A stretch of DNA of 37,543 bases, taken from positions 1 to 37,543 of the forward strand of contig NZ_POQU01000032.1 of the NCBI RefSeq assembly GCF_002938425.1. The letters are read 5' to 3'. A program made the position numbers and the translations under genes. How positions within the stretch are numbered: the stretch's first letter is position 1; the number at the start of each line of letters is the position of its first letter. The notes beneath the pieces are model-generated. The model had not been told where the DNA came from and made no database searches. It saw only the letters and a program-made list of their open reading frames with translations. Below are positions 16,924 to 25,635 of this stretch, in pieces. This stretch comes from Blastococcus atacamensis (GTDB lineage: Bacteria; Actinomycetota; Actinomycetes; Mycobacteriales; Geodermatophilaceae).

Positions 16924-19900
16924 GTGGCTGACACCGACCACACGACCAGCGAGACCGACACGACCGAGTCCGGGGCCGGCGTTCCGCCGAACACGCCCCA
17001 GCCGGCCGAGGCCGAGGTGACCGGCATGCCGGCGACCCCGGACGAGGGGGCGCCCGCCGAGGACGCCGCTGCCGAGGAGGCCGACGAGACGGCCGGGGAC
17101 GACGCCGACGTCGCGCCGGGCACCCCGCAGCCGGCCGAGGCGGAGGTGACCGGCGTGCCGGCGACCCCGGACGAGGGCGCGCACGACGAGCACGAGCACG
17201 TCGGCTCGCCGTTCGGTGCGCAGTTCAGCTCGCCCGAGCCGACCGCCGTCGTCGCCCGCCCCCGTCGCCGGGCCACCCGCCCGGCGGCCGCTCCCGACCC
17301 GGAGTCGGTCGCGCCCGTGACGCCGCCGGCCCCGGCCGCCGCGATCCCGGCGTTCATCAGCTTCGTGGCACCGGCCGCGGATGCGCCCCCTGCACCACGG
17401 CGCCGCAGCCGCCGTCCCGCCGAGTCGCCGGACCCCGAGCTCCTCGACGAGGTCCCCGACGAGCAGCAGGACGAGCCCGCCGAAGAGGCGCCCCGGTCGC
17501 GTCGCAGCCGCTCCCGCGGCCGGCGCCCGGTGGAGGACCAGCCCGAGGCCGAGCCGGCCGACGTCGTCGACGACGACGAGCAGACCGACGACGCCGACGA
17601 CCGTGACTCCGCCGACGACCGCGAGGAGGGCGGCTCGGGCAGCCGTCGCCGCCGCCGTGGGCGCCGCGGCCGAGGGCGTGGCCGCAGCGGTGAGGACTCC
17701 GCGGACTCCGACGACGAGTCCGACGAGCGCCCCACCGACACGGACTCCGACGAGGACGACGACGCCGAGCGCTCCGACGAGGCCGCCGACTCCGACGACG
17801 ACGCCGAGGGCGAGGGCGACGACTCCTCGACCGGGTCGAGCACCCGCCGTCGTCGCCGCCGTCGCCGGCGCAGCGGCAGCGCCGGGAACGACGACGCCTC
17901 CGACGACAGCGACGACGACGACCGCCCGGAGCGCGCCGGCCGCAACGGCCGCAGCACCAGCGACGACGACGTCCGTGGCATCACCGGCTCCACCCGGCTG
18001 GAGGCCAAGCGCCAGCGCCGCCGGGACGGCCGGGACACCGGACGCCGACGTCAGCCGATCCTGACCGAGTCGGAGTTCCTGGCCCGGCGCGAGGCCGTGG
18101 ACCGCAAGATGGTCATCCGCCAGCGCGGCGAGCGGACGCAGATCGCCGTCCTCGAGGACGACGTGCTCGTCGAGCACTACGTCACCCAGGCGTCGGCGAC
18201 GTCCTTCGCCGGGAACGTGTACCTGGGGCGGGTGCAGAACGTGCTGCCCAGCATGGAGGCGGCGTTCGTCGACATCGGCAAGGGGCGCAACGCCGTCCTG
18301 TACGCCGGTGAGGTCAACTGGGACGCCGCCGGCCTCTCGGGCAAGCAGCGCTCGATCGAGACGGCGTTCAAGTCCGGCGACAAGATCCTCGTGCAGGTCA
18401 CCAAGGACCCGATCGGCCACAAGGGCGCCCGGCTGACCCAGCAGATCAACCTGCCCGGCCGGTTCCTGGTCTACGTGCCCGGCGGCTCGATGACCGGCAT
18501 CAGCCGCAAGCTGCCCGACACCGAGCGCCAGCGGCTCAAGGACATCCTCAAGCGGATCGTCCCCGAGGACGCCGGCGTGATCATCCGGACCGCGGCGGAG
18601 GGCGCCTCCGAGGAGGAGCTCACCCGCGACGTCAACCGGCTGACCGCGCAGTGGGACGTCATCCAGAAGAAGGCCGAGTCCACCTCGAACGCGCCGACGC
18701 TGCTCTACGGCGAGCCGGACCTGGCGATCCGCGTCATCCGTGACGTCTTCAACGAGGACTTCAAGGAGCTCGTGGTCCAGGGCGACGACGCCTGGGACAC
18801 CGTCGAGGCCTACGTCGCCCACGTCTCCCCGGAGCTCACCGAGCGGCTGTCCCGCTACACCGGTCAGGGCGATGTCTTCCACGACCTGCGGATCGACGAG
18901 CAGCTGGCCAAGGCGCTGGACCGCAAGGTGTGGCTGCCCTCGGGTGGCTCGTTGGTGATCGACCGCACCGAGGCGATGACCGTCGTCGACGTCAACACCG
19001 GCAAGTTCACCGGCTCCGGGGGCAACCTCGAGCAGACCGTCACGCGCAACAACATGGAGGCCGCGGAGGAGATCGTCCGCCAGCTCCGGCTGCGCGACAT
19101 CGGCGGCATCATCGTCATCGACTTCATCGACATGGTGCTCGAGAGCAACCGCGACCTCGTGCTGCGCCGGCTCACCGAGTGCCTGGGACGCGACCGCACG
19201 AAGCACCAGGTCGCCGAGGTGACGTCCCTGGGCCTGGTCCAGATGACCCGCAAGCGGGTCGGCCAGGGCCTGCTCGAGGTGTTCTCCGAGGACTGCGAGC
19301 ACTGCCGCGGGCGCGGCATCATCGTGAGCACCGACCCGGTCGACGAGAAGCGTCGCGGGAACGGCGGCGGCGGCGGCAAGGACTCCGGCGGCAAGGACTC
19401 CGGCGGCAAGGACTCCGGCGGCCAGCAGTCCGGGGGCCGGGAGCCCGGCGGTGGTCGGAACCGCGGCGGCCGGGACCAGAACCGGGACGCCGGCAAGGAC
19501 TCCGCGCCGGAGCAGGTGACGGACGAGACTGCCGACGCGAGCACCGAGGGAGCTCCCGGGGCCGACGCCGAGCCGGCCGAGGGCACGCGCAGCGGAGGCC
19601 GCCGCAACCGGGGCCGTCGCAACCGCGGTCAGTCGGGGGAGGACCGCGCGGCCGAGGACGCCGCCGTGCTGGCCGGCGCCCGTGCCGAGGAGGACATGCC
19701 CGTCGAGCCCGCCACCGACGGCTCCGGGGAGACCGCCGAGGAGGCCGCGCCACCCGTCGTCGCGATCGACCCGCCGATGGCCGTCGCCGCCATCGAGCCG
19801 GAGAGCGTCCCGGCCCCCGCGCCGGCCGTCGAGGAGCCCGAGGCCGAGGACGTGCTCCCGGCCGGCGAGGTCGCCGCGGTGGAGGCCCCGGAGCAGGACG

Positions 19901-20082
19901 CGGTGCCGATCACCCCGACCACGACCGCTGCGGACGTGACCCCGGGTGGGGTCGGGCACGGCACGGACGCCGGCGCCGATGCGTCGGGCCCGCCGGCCGG
20001 CGGAGCGGACGAGGTGCCCGTCGCGGCCTCCCGTCCGCGCCGTCGCCGGGCCGCCAGCCGACCTGCGGGCCCGCCCGCCTGA
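16924..20082 (+). CDS. rne: Ribonuclease E/G family endoribonuclease
   Basis: A 1052-residue endoribonuclease for mRNA decay and rRNA maturation. The catalytic core lies in the middle, as usual in actinobacteria. The S1 domain is at about residues 425-505 (SFAGNVYLGRVQNVLPSMEA). Magnesium ligands are D689 (VVDVNTGKF) and D733 (IVIDFIDM). The zinc-link cysteines are C791 and C794 (CEHC). Residues 1-390 are a disordered acidic/basic region with Asp-Ser tracts and runs of Arg. The C-terminal 250 residues are also low complexity, with GGKDS repeats and patches such as GRRNRGRRNRG that likely bind RNA or degradosome partners. The start GTG 16924 is set by AGGAGG at 16907-16912. It lies directly upstream of rplU. 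Confidence 0.95.
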   Translation: MADTDHTTSETDTTESGAGVPPNTPQPAEAEVTGMPATPDEGAPAEDAAAEEADETAGDDADVAPGTPQPAEAEVTGVPATPDEGAHDEHEHVGSPFGAQFSSPEPTAVVARPRRRATRPAAAPDPESVAPVTPPAPAAAIPAFISFVAPAADAPPAPRRRSRRPAESPDPELLDEVPDEQQDEPAEEAPRSRRSRSRGRRPVEDQPEAEPADVVDDDEQTDDADDRDSADDREEGGSGSRRRRRGRRGRGRGRSGEDSADSDDESDERPTDTDSDEDDDAERSDEAADSDDDAEGEGDDSSTGSSTRRRRRRRRRSGSAGNDDASDDSDDDDRPERAGRNGRSTSDDDVRGITGSTRLEAKRQRRRDGRDTGRRRQPILTESEFLARREAVDRKMVIRQRGERTQIAVLEDDVLVEHYVTQASATSFAGNVYLGRVQNVLPSMEAAFVDIGKGRNAVLYAGEVNWDAAGLSGKQRSIETAFKSGDKILVQVTKDPIGHKGARLTQQINLPGRFLVYVPGGSMTGISRKLPDTERQRLKDILKRIVPEDAGVIIRTAAEGASEEELTRDVNRLTAQWDVIQKKAESTSNAPTLLYGEPDLAIRVIRDVFNEDFKELVVQGDDAWDTVEAYVAHVSPELTERLSRYTGQGDVFHDLRIDEQLAKALDRKVWLPSGGSLVIDRTEAMTVVDVNTGKFTGSGGNLEQTVTRNNMEAAEEIVRQLRLRDIGGIIVIDFIDMVLESNRDLVLRRLTECLGRDRTKHQVAEVTSLGLVQMTRKRVGQGLLEVFSEDCEHCRGRGIIVSTDPVDEKRRGNGGGGGKDSGGKDSGGKDSGGQQSGGREPGGGRNRGGRDQNRDAGKDSAPEQVTDETADASTEGAPGADAEPAEGTRSGGRRNRGRRNRGQSGEDRAAEDAAVLAGARAEEDMPVEPATDGSGETAEEAAPPVVAIDPPMAVAAIEPESVPAPAPAVEEPEAEDVLPAGEVAAVEAPEQDAVPITPTTTAADVTPGGVGHGTDAGADASGPPAGGADEVPVAASRPRRRRAASRPAGPPA
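16993..17181 (+). repeat. Duplicated 60-bp segment in the rne N-terminus
   Basis: Bases 16993-17052 and 17122-17181 encode TPQPAEAEVTG[MV]PATPDEGA twice (19 of 20 residues identical) at residues 24-43 and 67-86, 129 bp apart and in frame. A recent intragenic duplication is likely. Confidence 0.85.
19372..19431 (+). repeat. 15-bp tandem repeat (GGKDS) in rne
   Basis: Three perfect copies of GGCGGCAAGGACTCC (19372-19416) and a degenerate fourth (19417-19431, GGQQS) encode a flexible Gly-Lys-Asp-Ser linker just after the catalytic core. Copy number may vary between strains. Confidence 0.88.
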
Positions 20083-20146
20083 GGCCTCGTCCGGAGGCCC
20101 GCCCCGAGTTCGCGAGGGGTGAGTGGGACGGGGTCCGCCGGTCGGG

Positions 20147-20152
20147 TACGCT
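20147..20152 (+). promoter_or_regulatory. rplU-rpmA -10 box (TACGCT)
   Basis: TACGCT lies 65 nt past the rne stop and 141 nt before the rplU start. It predicts a leader of about 135 nt that could carry ribosomal-protein autoregulation. A small stem (GCCTC/GAGGC, 20084-20098) may end the rne transcript. Confidence 0.5.
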
Positions 20153-20293
20153 GGTCGGGTTGCTGCGCCCCCGCGCTGGCGCCTCCGGGTGCCGCCGGAA
20201 CGGCGTCGGCAGCTCGTCCAAGCACCCGGCGCCCCCCGGTCGTGCGCGCCGGACATCGAGCTTGACGTGAAGAAGCAAAACGAGGAGTCAGTG

Positions 20294-20605
20294 GTGTACG
20301 CAGTGGTGAAGGCCGGCGGCAGCCAGCACAAGGTGGCCGTGGGCGACACGTTCACGATCAACCGCCTGGCTGGTGCGGCGGGTGACAAGGTCGCTCTCCC
20401 GGCCATCCTCCTGGTCGACGGCGACACCGTCACCAGCGACGCGGCGGCCCTGGCCAAGGTGACCGTGACCGGTGAGATCGTCGAGCACGGCAAGGGCCCG
20501 AAGATCCACATCCACAAGTTCAAGAACAAGACCGGCTACCACAAGCGGCAGGGGCACCGTCAGCCCCTGACCAGCGTCGTGGTCCGCGACATCTCGAAGG
20601 GCTGA
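20294..20605 (+). CDS. rplU: 50S ribosomal protein L21
   Basis: A 103-residue protein of standard length that binds 23S rRNA in the large subunit. The family opening [18 protein letters not shown] is followed by ILLVDGD and ends with [20 protein letters not shown], the rRNA-binding loop. GTG 20294 is preferred over GTG 20291 and GTG 20267: it yields the conserved N-terminus and lies 6 nt after the GAGGAG site at 20282-20287. An upstream in-frame A-rich stretch would add about nine residues (KKQNEES) that no L21 has. Spacing to rpmA is only 7 nt, so the two are one transcript. Confidence 0.97.
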   Translation: MYAVVKAGGSQHKVAVGDTFTINRLAGAAGDKVALPAILLVDGDTVTSDAAALAKVTVTGEIVEHGKGPKIHIHKFKNKTGYHKRQGHRQPLTSVVVRDISKG

Positions 20606-20612
20606 CGCCGAC

Positions 20613-20870
20613 ATGGCACACAAGAAGGGCGCATCGTCCTCCCGCAACGGTCGTGACTCGAACGCGCAGCGCCTCGGCGTCAAGCGTTTCGGTGGCCAGG
20701 TCGTGAAGGCTGGCGAGATCATCGTCCGCCAGCGGGGGACCCACTTCCACCCGGGCCTGGGTGTCGGTCGCGGCAGCGACGACACGCTGTTCGCCATCGC
20801 CGCCGGTGCGGTCACGTTCGGCACGCGGCGGGGACGCAAGACCGTCTCCATCGCTGCGGTCGAGGCCTGA
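20613..20870 (+). CDS. rpmA: 50S ribosomal protein L27
   Basis: 85 residues beginning [20 protein letters not shown], the N-terminal tail that reaches into the peptidyl transferase centre, followed by [15 protein letters not shown] and [14 protein letters not shown]. Length is normal and there is no N-terminal extension needing processing, unlike in Firmicutes. The ATG at 20613 is 7 nt past rplU. A strong hairpin separates it from obg, so obg is probably expressed at a lower level from the same transcript. Confidence 0.97.
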   Translation: MAHKKGASSSRNGRDSNAQRLGVKRFGGQVVKAGEIIVRQRGTHFHPGLGVGRGSDDTLFAIAAGAVTFGTRRGRKTVSIAAVEA

Positions 20871-20913
20871 ACAAGGACCCCCTGCCCCCCGCGACGGGGC
20901 CGTTCCATCTGCT

Positions 20914-20947
20914 CACGAGCGCACGGGCCGAGGCCCGTGCGCTCGTG
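20914..20947 (+). terminator. 16-bp hairpin between rpmA and obg (attenuator/terminator)
   Basis: Bases 20914-20929 and 20932-20947 are perfect reverse complements. The innermost pair probably opens to leave a 4-nt CGAG loop. It starts 43 nt after the rpmA stop and ends 22 nt before the obg ATG, with no T tract. It may partially terminate or act as an RNA processing site, reducing obg relative to L21/L27. Confidence 0.72.
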
Positions 20948-20969
20948 GCGTTCCAGGAGTAGCTGACCC

Positions 20970-22511
20970 ATGGCCGCATTCGTCGACCGCGTCACCATCC
21001 ACGTCGCCGCCGGGAACGGTGGGCACGGCGTGGCCTCGGTGCACCGCGAGAAGTACAAGCCCCTCGGTGGGCCCGACGGGGGCAACGGAGGGGACGGCGG
21101 CGACGTCGTCCTCGAGGTCGACCCCAACGTGCACACCCTGCTGGACTTCCACCACCGCCCGCACCAGAAGGCGGCGAACGGTCGCCCCGGCGCCGGCAGC
21201 AACCGGCACGGCGCCCGTGGTGAGGACCGCGTGCTGCACGTCCCCGAGGGAACGGTCGTCAGCACCCCCGACGGACGGGTGGTCGCCGACCTCATGGGCG
21301 CCGGCACCCGCGTCGTCCTGGCTCACGGCGGGAAGGGTGGCCTCGGCAACGCCGCACTGGCCAACGCCCGCCGCAAGGCTCCCGGCTTCGCCCTGCTCGG
21401 CGAGCCCGGCGAGGCCTTCGACGCCGTCATCGAGCTCAAGAGCATCGCCGACGTCGGCCTCGTCGGCTTCCCCTCGGCGGGCAAGTCGTCGCTGATCGCC
21501 GCCATGTCGGCGGCGCGACCGAAGATCGCCGACTACCCGTTCACGACCCTGGTCCCCAACCTGGGCGTGATCCGCTCCGGCGACACCGTCTACACGATGG
21601 CCGACGTCCCGGGCCTGATCCCCGGCGCCTCGACCGGCAAGGGCCTGGGCGTGCAGTTCCTGCGGCACGTCGAACGCTGCGCCGTCCTGGTGCACGTGGT
21701 CGACATGGCGACGATGGAGCCCGGCCGCGACCCCGAGACCGACATCGAGGCCCTCGAGCACGAGCTCGCCGAGTACGGCGGCGACGAGCTGGACCTGGTC
21801 GGCCGGCTGCGGATGGCCGTCCTCAACAAGATCGACGTCCCGGACGCCCGCGAGCTCGTGGACCTGGTCCGCGAGACGCTGGAGTCCCGCGGCCTCGCCG
21901 TCCACCCCGTCAGCGCCGCGACGGGGGAGGGGCTGAGCGCGTTCGGCTACGCCCTGGCCGCCGCCGTCGAGGAGCACCGTGCCTCGCTGCCGGCACCCGA
22001 GCCGGTGCGGCTCACGCTCACCCCCCGCGCTGTCGACGACAGCGGCTTCACCGTCGAGCGTGACCCGGACGACCCGGAGGGTTACGTCGTCCGCGGCGTG
22101 AAGCCCGAGCGCTGGATCCGCCAGACCGACTTCACCAACGACGAGGCCGTCGGATTCCTCGCCGACCGGCTCAACCGGCTCGGCGTCGAGGAGGAGCTGG
22201 CCAAGGCCGGCGCACGCGAGGGTGACGCCGTGACCATCGGCGGGGTCACCTTCGACTGGTCGCCCACGCTGCCCGCCGGCACCCTCACCGCCGAGGAGGC
22301 GGCCGGCCTCGGTGGACGAGGCACGGACAACCGCCTGGAGGACAACGCCCGGGTGGGCGCAGCTGAGCGGCTGGCCGCCAAGCAGGCGCGCCGGATGCCG
22401 TTCGAGGCGGCCGAGGACGGCTGGACCGACGAGGACCTCGAGGGTGTCGACCTCGACGCCGCCGAGAGCGACGAGCCGGCCGACGACGCGCTGGTGGACG
22501 GCGAGCGGTGA
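20970..22511 (+). CDS. obg: Obg-family GTPase (CgtA)
   Basis: A 513-residue GTPase acting in late 50S assembly and stress responses. The glycine-rich Obg fold occupies residues 1-160 ([20 protein letters not shown], then [14 protein letters not shown]). The G domain follows, with P-loop GFPSAGKS at 166-173, switch [12 protein letters not shown] and NKID near 288-291. An OCT domain is at about 355-430 ([15 protein letters not shown]). A disordered acidic tail completes it. The long C-terminus is typical of actinobacteria. The ATG at 20970 has CCAGGAGT about 13 nt upstream. Its TGA overlaps the proB start as GTGA, so the two are coupled. Confidence 0.97.
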   Translation: MAAFVDRVTIHVAAGNGGHGVASVHREKYKPLGGPDGGNGGDGGDVVLEVDPNVHTLLDFHHRPHQKAANGRPGAGSNRHGARGEDRVLHVPEGTVVSTPDGRVVADLMGAGTRVVLAHGGKGGLGNAALANARRKAPGFALLGEPGEAFDAVIELKSIADVGLVGFPSAGKSSLIAAMSAARPKIADYPFTTLVPNLGVIRSGDTVYTMADVPGLIPGASTGKGLGVQFLRHVERCAVLVHVVDMATMEPGRDPETDIEALEHELAEYGGDELDLVGRLRMAVLNKIDVPDARELVDLVRETLESRGLAVHPVSAATGEGLSAFGYALAAAVEEHRASLPAPEPVRLTLTPRAVDDSGFTVERDPDDPEGYVVRGVKPERWIRQTDFTNDEAVGFLADRLNRLGVEEELAKAGAREGDAVTIGGVTFDWSPTLPAGTLTAEEAAGLGGRGTDNRLEDNARVGAAERLAAKQARRMPFEAAEDGWTDEDLEGVDLDAAESDEPADDALVDGER

Positions 22512-23647
22512 CCGCGCAGGCCCCCGTCGACGTCCCCGCGCGCCCGGAGATCGCCGGTGCGGGCCGCGTGGTGGTGAAGGTCGGCTCGTCGTCGCTGACC
22601 ACGCTGCCCGGTGGGCTCGACGTCGACCGGCTCACCGCCCTGGTCGACGTCCTGTCCGCGGTGCGGGCCTCGGGGCGTGAGGTGGTGCTGGTGTCCTCCG
22701 GCGCCATCGCCGCGGGGCTCTCGCCCCTGGGCCTGGACGGTCGCCCACGGGACCTCGCGACCGCGCAGGCGGCGGCCAGCGTGGGCCAGCTGCGGCTGGT
22801 GCAGACCTACGCCGACGCCTTCGCCCGGCACGGGATCACCGTCGGACAGGTGCTGCTCACCGCCGACGACCTCACCCGGCGCAGCCACTACCGGAACGCC
22901 CGCCAGACGGTCGACCGGCTGCTGGACCTGGGCGTGCTGCCGATCGTCAACGAGAACGACACGGTGGCAACCGAGGAGATCCGGTTCGGCGACAACGACC
23001 GCTTGGCTGCTCTGGTCGCGCACGTCGCCCGTGCCGAGGCGCTGGTGCTGCTGTCCGACGTCGACGGCGTCTACGACGGCGACCCCCGTAGCGGCCCGGC
23101 CGAGCTGATCGACACCGTGCGCGGGCCGGCCGACCTGGCGGCGGTCACGCTGGGCTCCGCGACCCGTAACGGCGTCGGTACCGGCGGTATGGCCACCAAG
23201 GTGGAGGCCGCGTTCATCGCCGCCCACGCCGGGGTGCCCGTCGTCGTCACCTCCACGCCCCGGGCCGCCGGCGCGCTCGCCGGCGACCGGATGGGCACCC
23301 TGTTCGCCCCCATGGGGAAGCGGCCCAGCGCCCGCCAGTTCTGGCTGCGCTACGCCAGCCGCCCCCGGGGCCGGCTGATCCTCGACGCCGGTGCGGTCAC
23401 CGCCGTCGCGGAGCGGCACGCCTCGCTGCTGGCCGCCGGCATCACCGGCGTCTCGGGGGAGTTCCTCGCCGATGACCCGGTCGAGCTGGTCGGGCCGGAC
23501 GGGACCGTGGTCGCCCGCGGGCTGGTGGCCTACGACGCCCGCGAGATGCCGGCACTGCTCGGTCGCAAGACCGGCGACCTGCCTCCGGAGCACCGCCGCG
23601 AGGTCGTGCACCGCGACGAGATGGTGCTGGTCGGACGCCTGCGCTGA
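22508..23647 (+). CDS. proB: Glutamate 5-kinase
   Basis: A 379-residue enzyme for the first step of proline synthesis, phosphorylating glutamate to gamma-glutamyl phosphate. The amino-acid kinase domain covers about residues 17-265 ([13 protein letters not shown], then [18 protein letters not shown] with [11 protein letters not shown], and [12 protein letters not shown]). A PUA domain follows at about 285-365 ([11 protein letters not shown]). The extended 16-residue N-terminus before the kinase domain is accepted because GTG 22508 overlaps the obg stop. Its partner proA lies at 27.5 kb, separated by def and the zinc operon. Proline feedback usually acts on the kinase domain; the sequence shows nothing unusual. 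Confidence 0.96.
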   Translation: MTAQAPVDVPARPEIAGAGRVVVKVGSSSLTTLPGGLDVDRLTALVDVLSAVRASGREVVLVSSGAIAAGLSPLGLDGRPRDLATAQAAASVGQLRLVQTYADAFARHGITVGQVLLTADDLTRRSHYRNARQTVDRLLDLGVLPIVNENDTVATEEIRFGDNDRLAALVAHVARAEALVLLSDVDGVYDGDPRSGPAELIDTVRGPADLAAVTLGSATRNGVGTGGMATKVEAAFIAAHAGVPVVVTSTPRAAGALAGDRMGTLFAPMGKRPSARQFWLRYASRPRGRLILDAGAVTAVAERHASLLAAGITGVSGEFLADDPVELVGPDGTVVARGLVAYDAREMPALLGRKTGDLPPEHRREVVHRDEMVLVGRLR

Positions 23648-23677
23648 CGTCCGGGGGGCGGCTGAGAGACTGCCCGG

Positions 23678-24160
23678 GTGACCATCCGCCCCATCCGCGA
23701 AGTCGGTGACCCGGTCCTGCGCACCCCGGCCGACGAGGTGCGCTCGTTCGACCGCGACCTGGCCGCGCTCGTCCGCGACCTGCTCGAGACCGTCGACCAT
23801 CCCGGTCGGGCCGGACTCGCGGCGACGCAGATCGGCGTGGGCCTGCGGGCGTTCTCCTACAACGTCGACGGCGTGATCGGGCACGTGGTGAACCCGCGGA
23901 TCGTCGAGCTCTCCGAGGAGATCCAGGACGGCGATGAGGGCTGCCTGTCCGTCCCGGGCATCTGGGCGCCCACGGTTCGGGCGATGCACGCCGTCGTCGA
24001 GGGCGTGGACGTGCACGGGAAGCCGGTGCGGGTCGAGGGCAGCGGGCTGATGGCCCGCTGCCTCCAGCACGAGGTGGACCACCTCGACGGCAAGCTCTTC
24101 CTTGACCGGCTGACCGGTGAGGCCCGCAAGTCGGCCCTGCGCGCGCTGCGCGACCGCTGA
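23678..24160 (+). CDS. def: Peptide deformylase
   Basis: A 160-residue metalloenzyme removing the formyl group from N-terminal methionine of new proteins. All three motifs are present: GLAATQIG near residues 46-53, EGCLSVPG with metal ligand C89, and QHEVDHLDG with H131, E132 and H135. The GTG start at 23678 has no clear ribosome binding site. It lies 6 nt after GAGACT, which may be a variant -10 box of a leaderless transcript. The gene is convergent with zur, only 29 bases apart, and unrelated to its proline-synthesis neighbours. Confidence 0.95.
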   Translation: MTIRPIREVGDPVLRTPADEVRSFDRDLAALVRDLLETVDHPGRAGLAATQIGVGLRAFSYNVDGVIGHVVNPRIVELSEEIQDGDEGCLSVPGIWAPTVRAMHAVVEGVDVHGKPVRVEGSGLMARCLQHEVDHLDGKLFLDRLTGEARKSALRALRDR

Positions 24161-24189
24161 GCCGCGGCCGACCTCTGCGGCGTCCGACC

Positions 24190-24609
24190 TCAGCCGTGGG
24201 CGGCCGCGCAGGCGGCGCAGGTGCCGAACACCTCGACGTCGTGCTGGACGTCGACGAAGCCGTGCTCGGCGGCGATCCGCGCCGCCCAGCGCTCGACCGG
24301 CGGGTCGGCGACCTCCACCGTCCGGCCGCACGTTCGGCAGACCAGGTGGTGGTGGTGGCTGGGGGAGCACCGCCGGTAGGCCGCCTCGCCGTCCGGACTG
24401 CGCAGCACGTCCAGCTGGCCGTCGTCGACCAGCGCCTGCAGGGCCCGGTAGACCGTCGCCAGACCCACGGAGTCGCCGCGGTCGCGCAGCAGGGCGTGCA
24501 GGTCCTGCGCGCTGCGGAACCCGTCGAGCTCGTCGAGCAGGGTGAGCACCGCACTGCGCTGACGGCTCTGGCGGCGGACGCCGCCCTCCGGCTGCTCGGC
24601 CGCGCTCAT
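24190..24609 (-). CDS. zur: Zinc uptake regulator, Fur family
   Basis: A 139-residue Fur-family repressor. The N-terminal winged helix (about residues 14-75) contains SAQDLHALLRDRGDSVGLAT and VYRALQALVDDGQLD. The dimerisation domain has structural zinc cysteines C91/C94 (VCRTCG) and C131/C134 (CAAC), plus a histidine cluster at 85-88. Assignment to Zur over Fur rests on its place as last gene of a znuA-znuC-znuB operon and on the Zur box upstream of znuA. The ATG at 24609 overlaps the znuB stop by 4 nt (ATGA). Zinc-loaded Zur would repress the transporter operon and itself, a simple feedback loop. Confidence 0.93.
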   Translation of the reverse strand: MSAAEQPEGGVRRQSRQRSAVLTLLDELDGFRSAQDLHALLRDRGDSVGLATVYRALQALVDDGQLDVLRSPDGEAAYRRCSPSHHHHLVCRTCGRTVEVADPPVERWAARIAAEHGFVDVQHDVEVFGTCAACAAAHG

Positions 24610-25634
24610 CGGGCACCTTCCGTCGCGGGCCGGTCCGCCGGGGCGGCGTCCGTGCCGTGCTCGTCGTAGTGCACGCCGGTACCGGTCAGGTGCGGTGCGT
24701 GCAGGTGGCCGTCGTGGTCGTAGTCCACGTGGTCGCCGTGCGGAACGGCCTGGTGGCCGCAGCCCGGCCCGTGCTCGTGCGGGTGCGCGGCGTGCACGTC
24801 GCCTCGCCGGCGGTGCCGCCGGCGGGCGGTGGCCTCGCGCAGGGCAACGGCGGCGGCCACGACCAGGAAGACGGCGATCGCCAGCAGCACGATGGTGCCG
24901 CCCGAGGGGGTGCCGGTGTAGTACGACGCCGTCGTCCCGGAGACGCTCACGACCAGCCCGATGCCGCACGCGAGGTACAGCGCCTGCCGGAAGCTGCGGG
25001 CCACCAGCTGGGCCACCGCGCTCGGCACGATCATCAGGGCGCTGATCAGCAGCAGGCCGACCACGCGCATGGACAGCACGACCGTGGAGGCGACCAGCGC
25101 AGCGAGCACGATGTTGAGGGCGAGCACCGGCAGGCCGACGGCCCGGGCGTACTCCTCGTCGTCGCTCACCGCGTAGAGCCGCTGCCCCAGCAACCCGACC
25201 ACGGCGAGCACCGCCAGCGTGATGGCGGCGAAGACGGCGAGGTCCTCGGCGCTGGTCGTGGTGATGGCGCCGAAGAGGTAGGCGTCCAGGTTCGTCGCCG
25301 AGCCGCGTGGCGCGAGGCTGAGCAGCACCACGCCGCCGGCGATGCCGCCGTAGAAGAGCACCGCCAGCGCGACGTCGCCGCTCGTGCGGCCACGGGCGCG
25401 GACGAGCTCGATGAGCACCGCGCCGAGGACGGCGGCGACCAGGGCCGCCCCCACCGGTGCGGTGGAGGTGAGGACGCCGATCGCCACGCCGGTCAGGGCC
25501 ACGTGCCCGAGGCCGTCGCCGAGCAGCGAGAGCCGCCGCTGGACCAGGAAGATGCCGACGGCGGGGGCGACGAGGCCCACCATCAGCGAGGCGAGCAGCG
25601 CGCGCTGCATGAAGCCGTACTCGAGGATCTCCAC
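24606..25634 (-). CDS. znuB: Zinc ABC transporter permease with His-rich tail
   Basis: 342 residues, longer than the usual 260-290. The first 270 residues are a metal ABC permease with 7-9 hydrophobic helices, starting MEILEYGFMQRALLASLMVG and including RRLSLLGDGLGHVALTGVA and VGLLLISALMIVPSAVAQL. The extra C-terminus, about residues 285-342, has 13 histidines within about 49 residues (for example HPHEHGPGCGH and HDGHLHAPH), a probable cytosolic zinc-binding tail. The start is GTG 25634; an ATG eight codons later is possible. It lies one base after znuC and overlaps zur by 4 nt. Confidence 0.93.
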   Translation of the reverse strand: MEILEYGFMQRALLASLMVGLVAPAVGIFLVQRRLSLLGDGLGHVALTGVAIGVLTSTAPVGAALVAAVLGAVLIELVRARGRTSGDVALAVLFYGGIAGGVVLLSLAPRGSATNLDAYLFGAITTTSAEDLAVFAAITLAVLAVVGLLGQRLYAVSDDEEYARAVGLPVLALNIVLAALVASTVVLSMRVVGLLLISALMIVPSAVAQLVARSFRQALYLACGIGLVVSVSGTTASYYTGTPSGGTIVLLAIAVFLVVAAAVALREATARRRHRRRGDVHAAHPHEHGPGCGHQAVPHGDHVDYDHDGHLHAPHLTGTGVHYDEHGTDAAPADRPATEGAR

Positions 25635-25635
25635 G

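Noticed and set aside
19372-19431. CRISPR-like repeat
   Set aside because: 15-bp units are contiguous without spacers and in frame with rne; they encode a Gly-rich linker. No CRISPR array or cas gene was seen anywhere in the window.
20084-20098. Strong terminator after rne
   Set aside because: Only a 5-bp stem (GCCTC/GAGGC) could be found; too weak to call with confidence.
16792-20529. A 1245-residue minus-strand open frame opposite rne and rplU
   Set aside because: Antisense shadow of a GC-rich gene; composition is biased and no motif is present, while the + strand has all RNase E catalytic residues.
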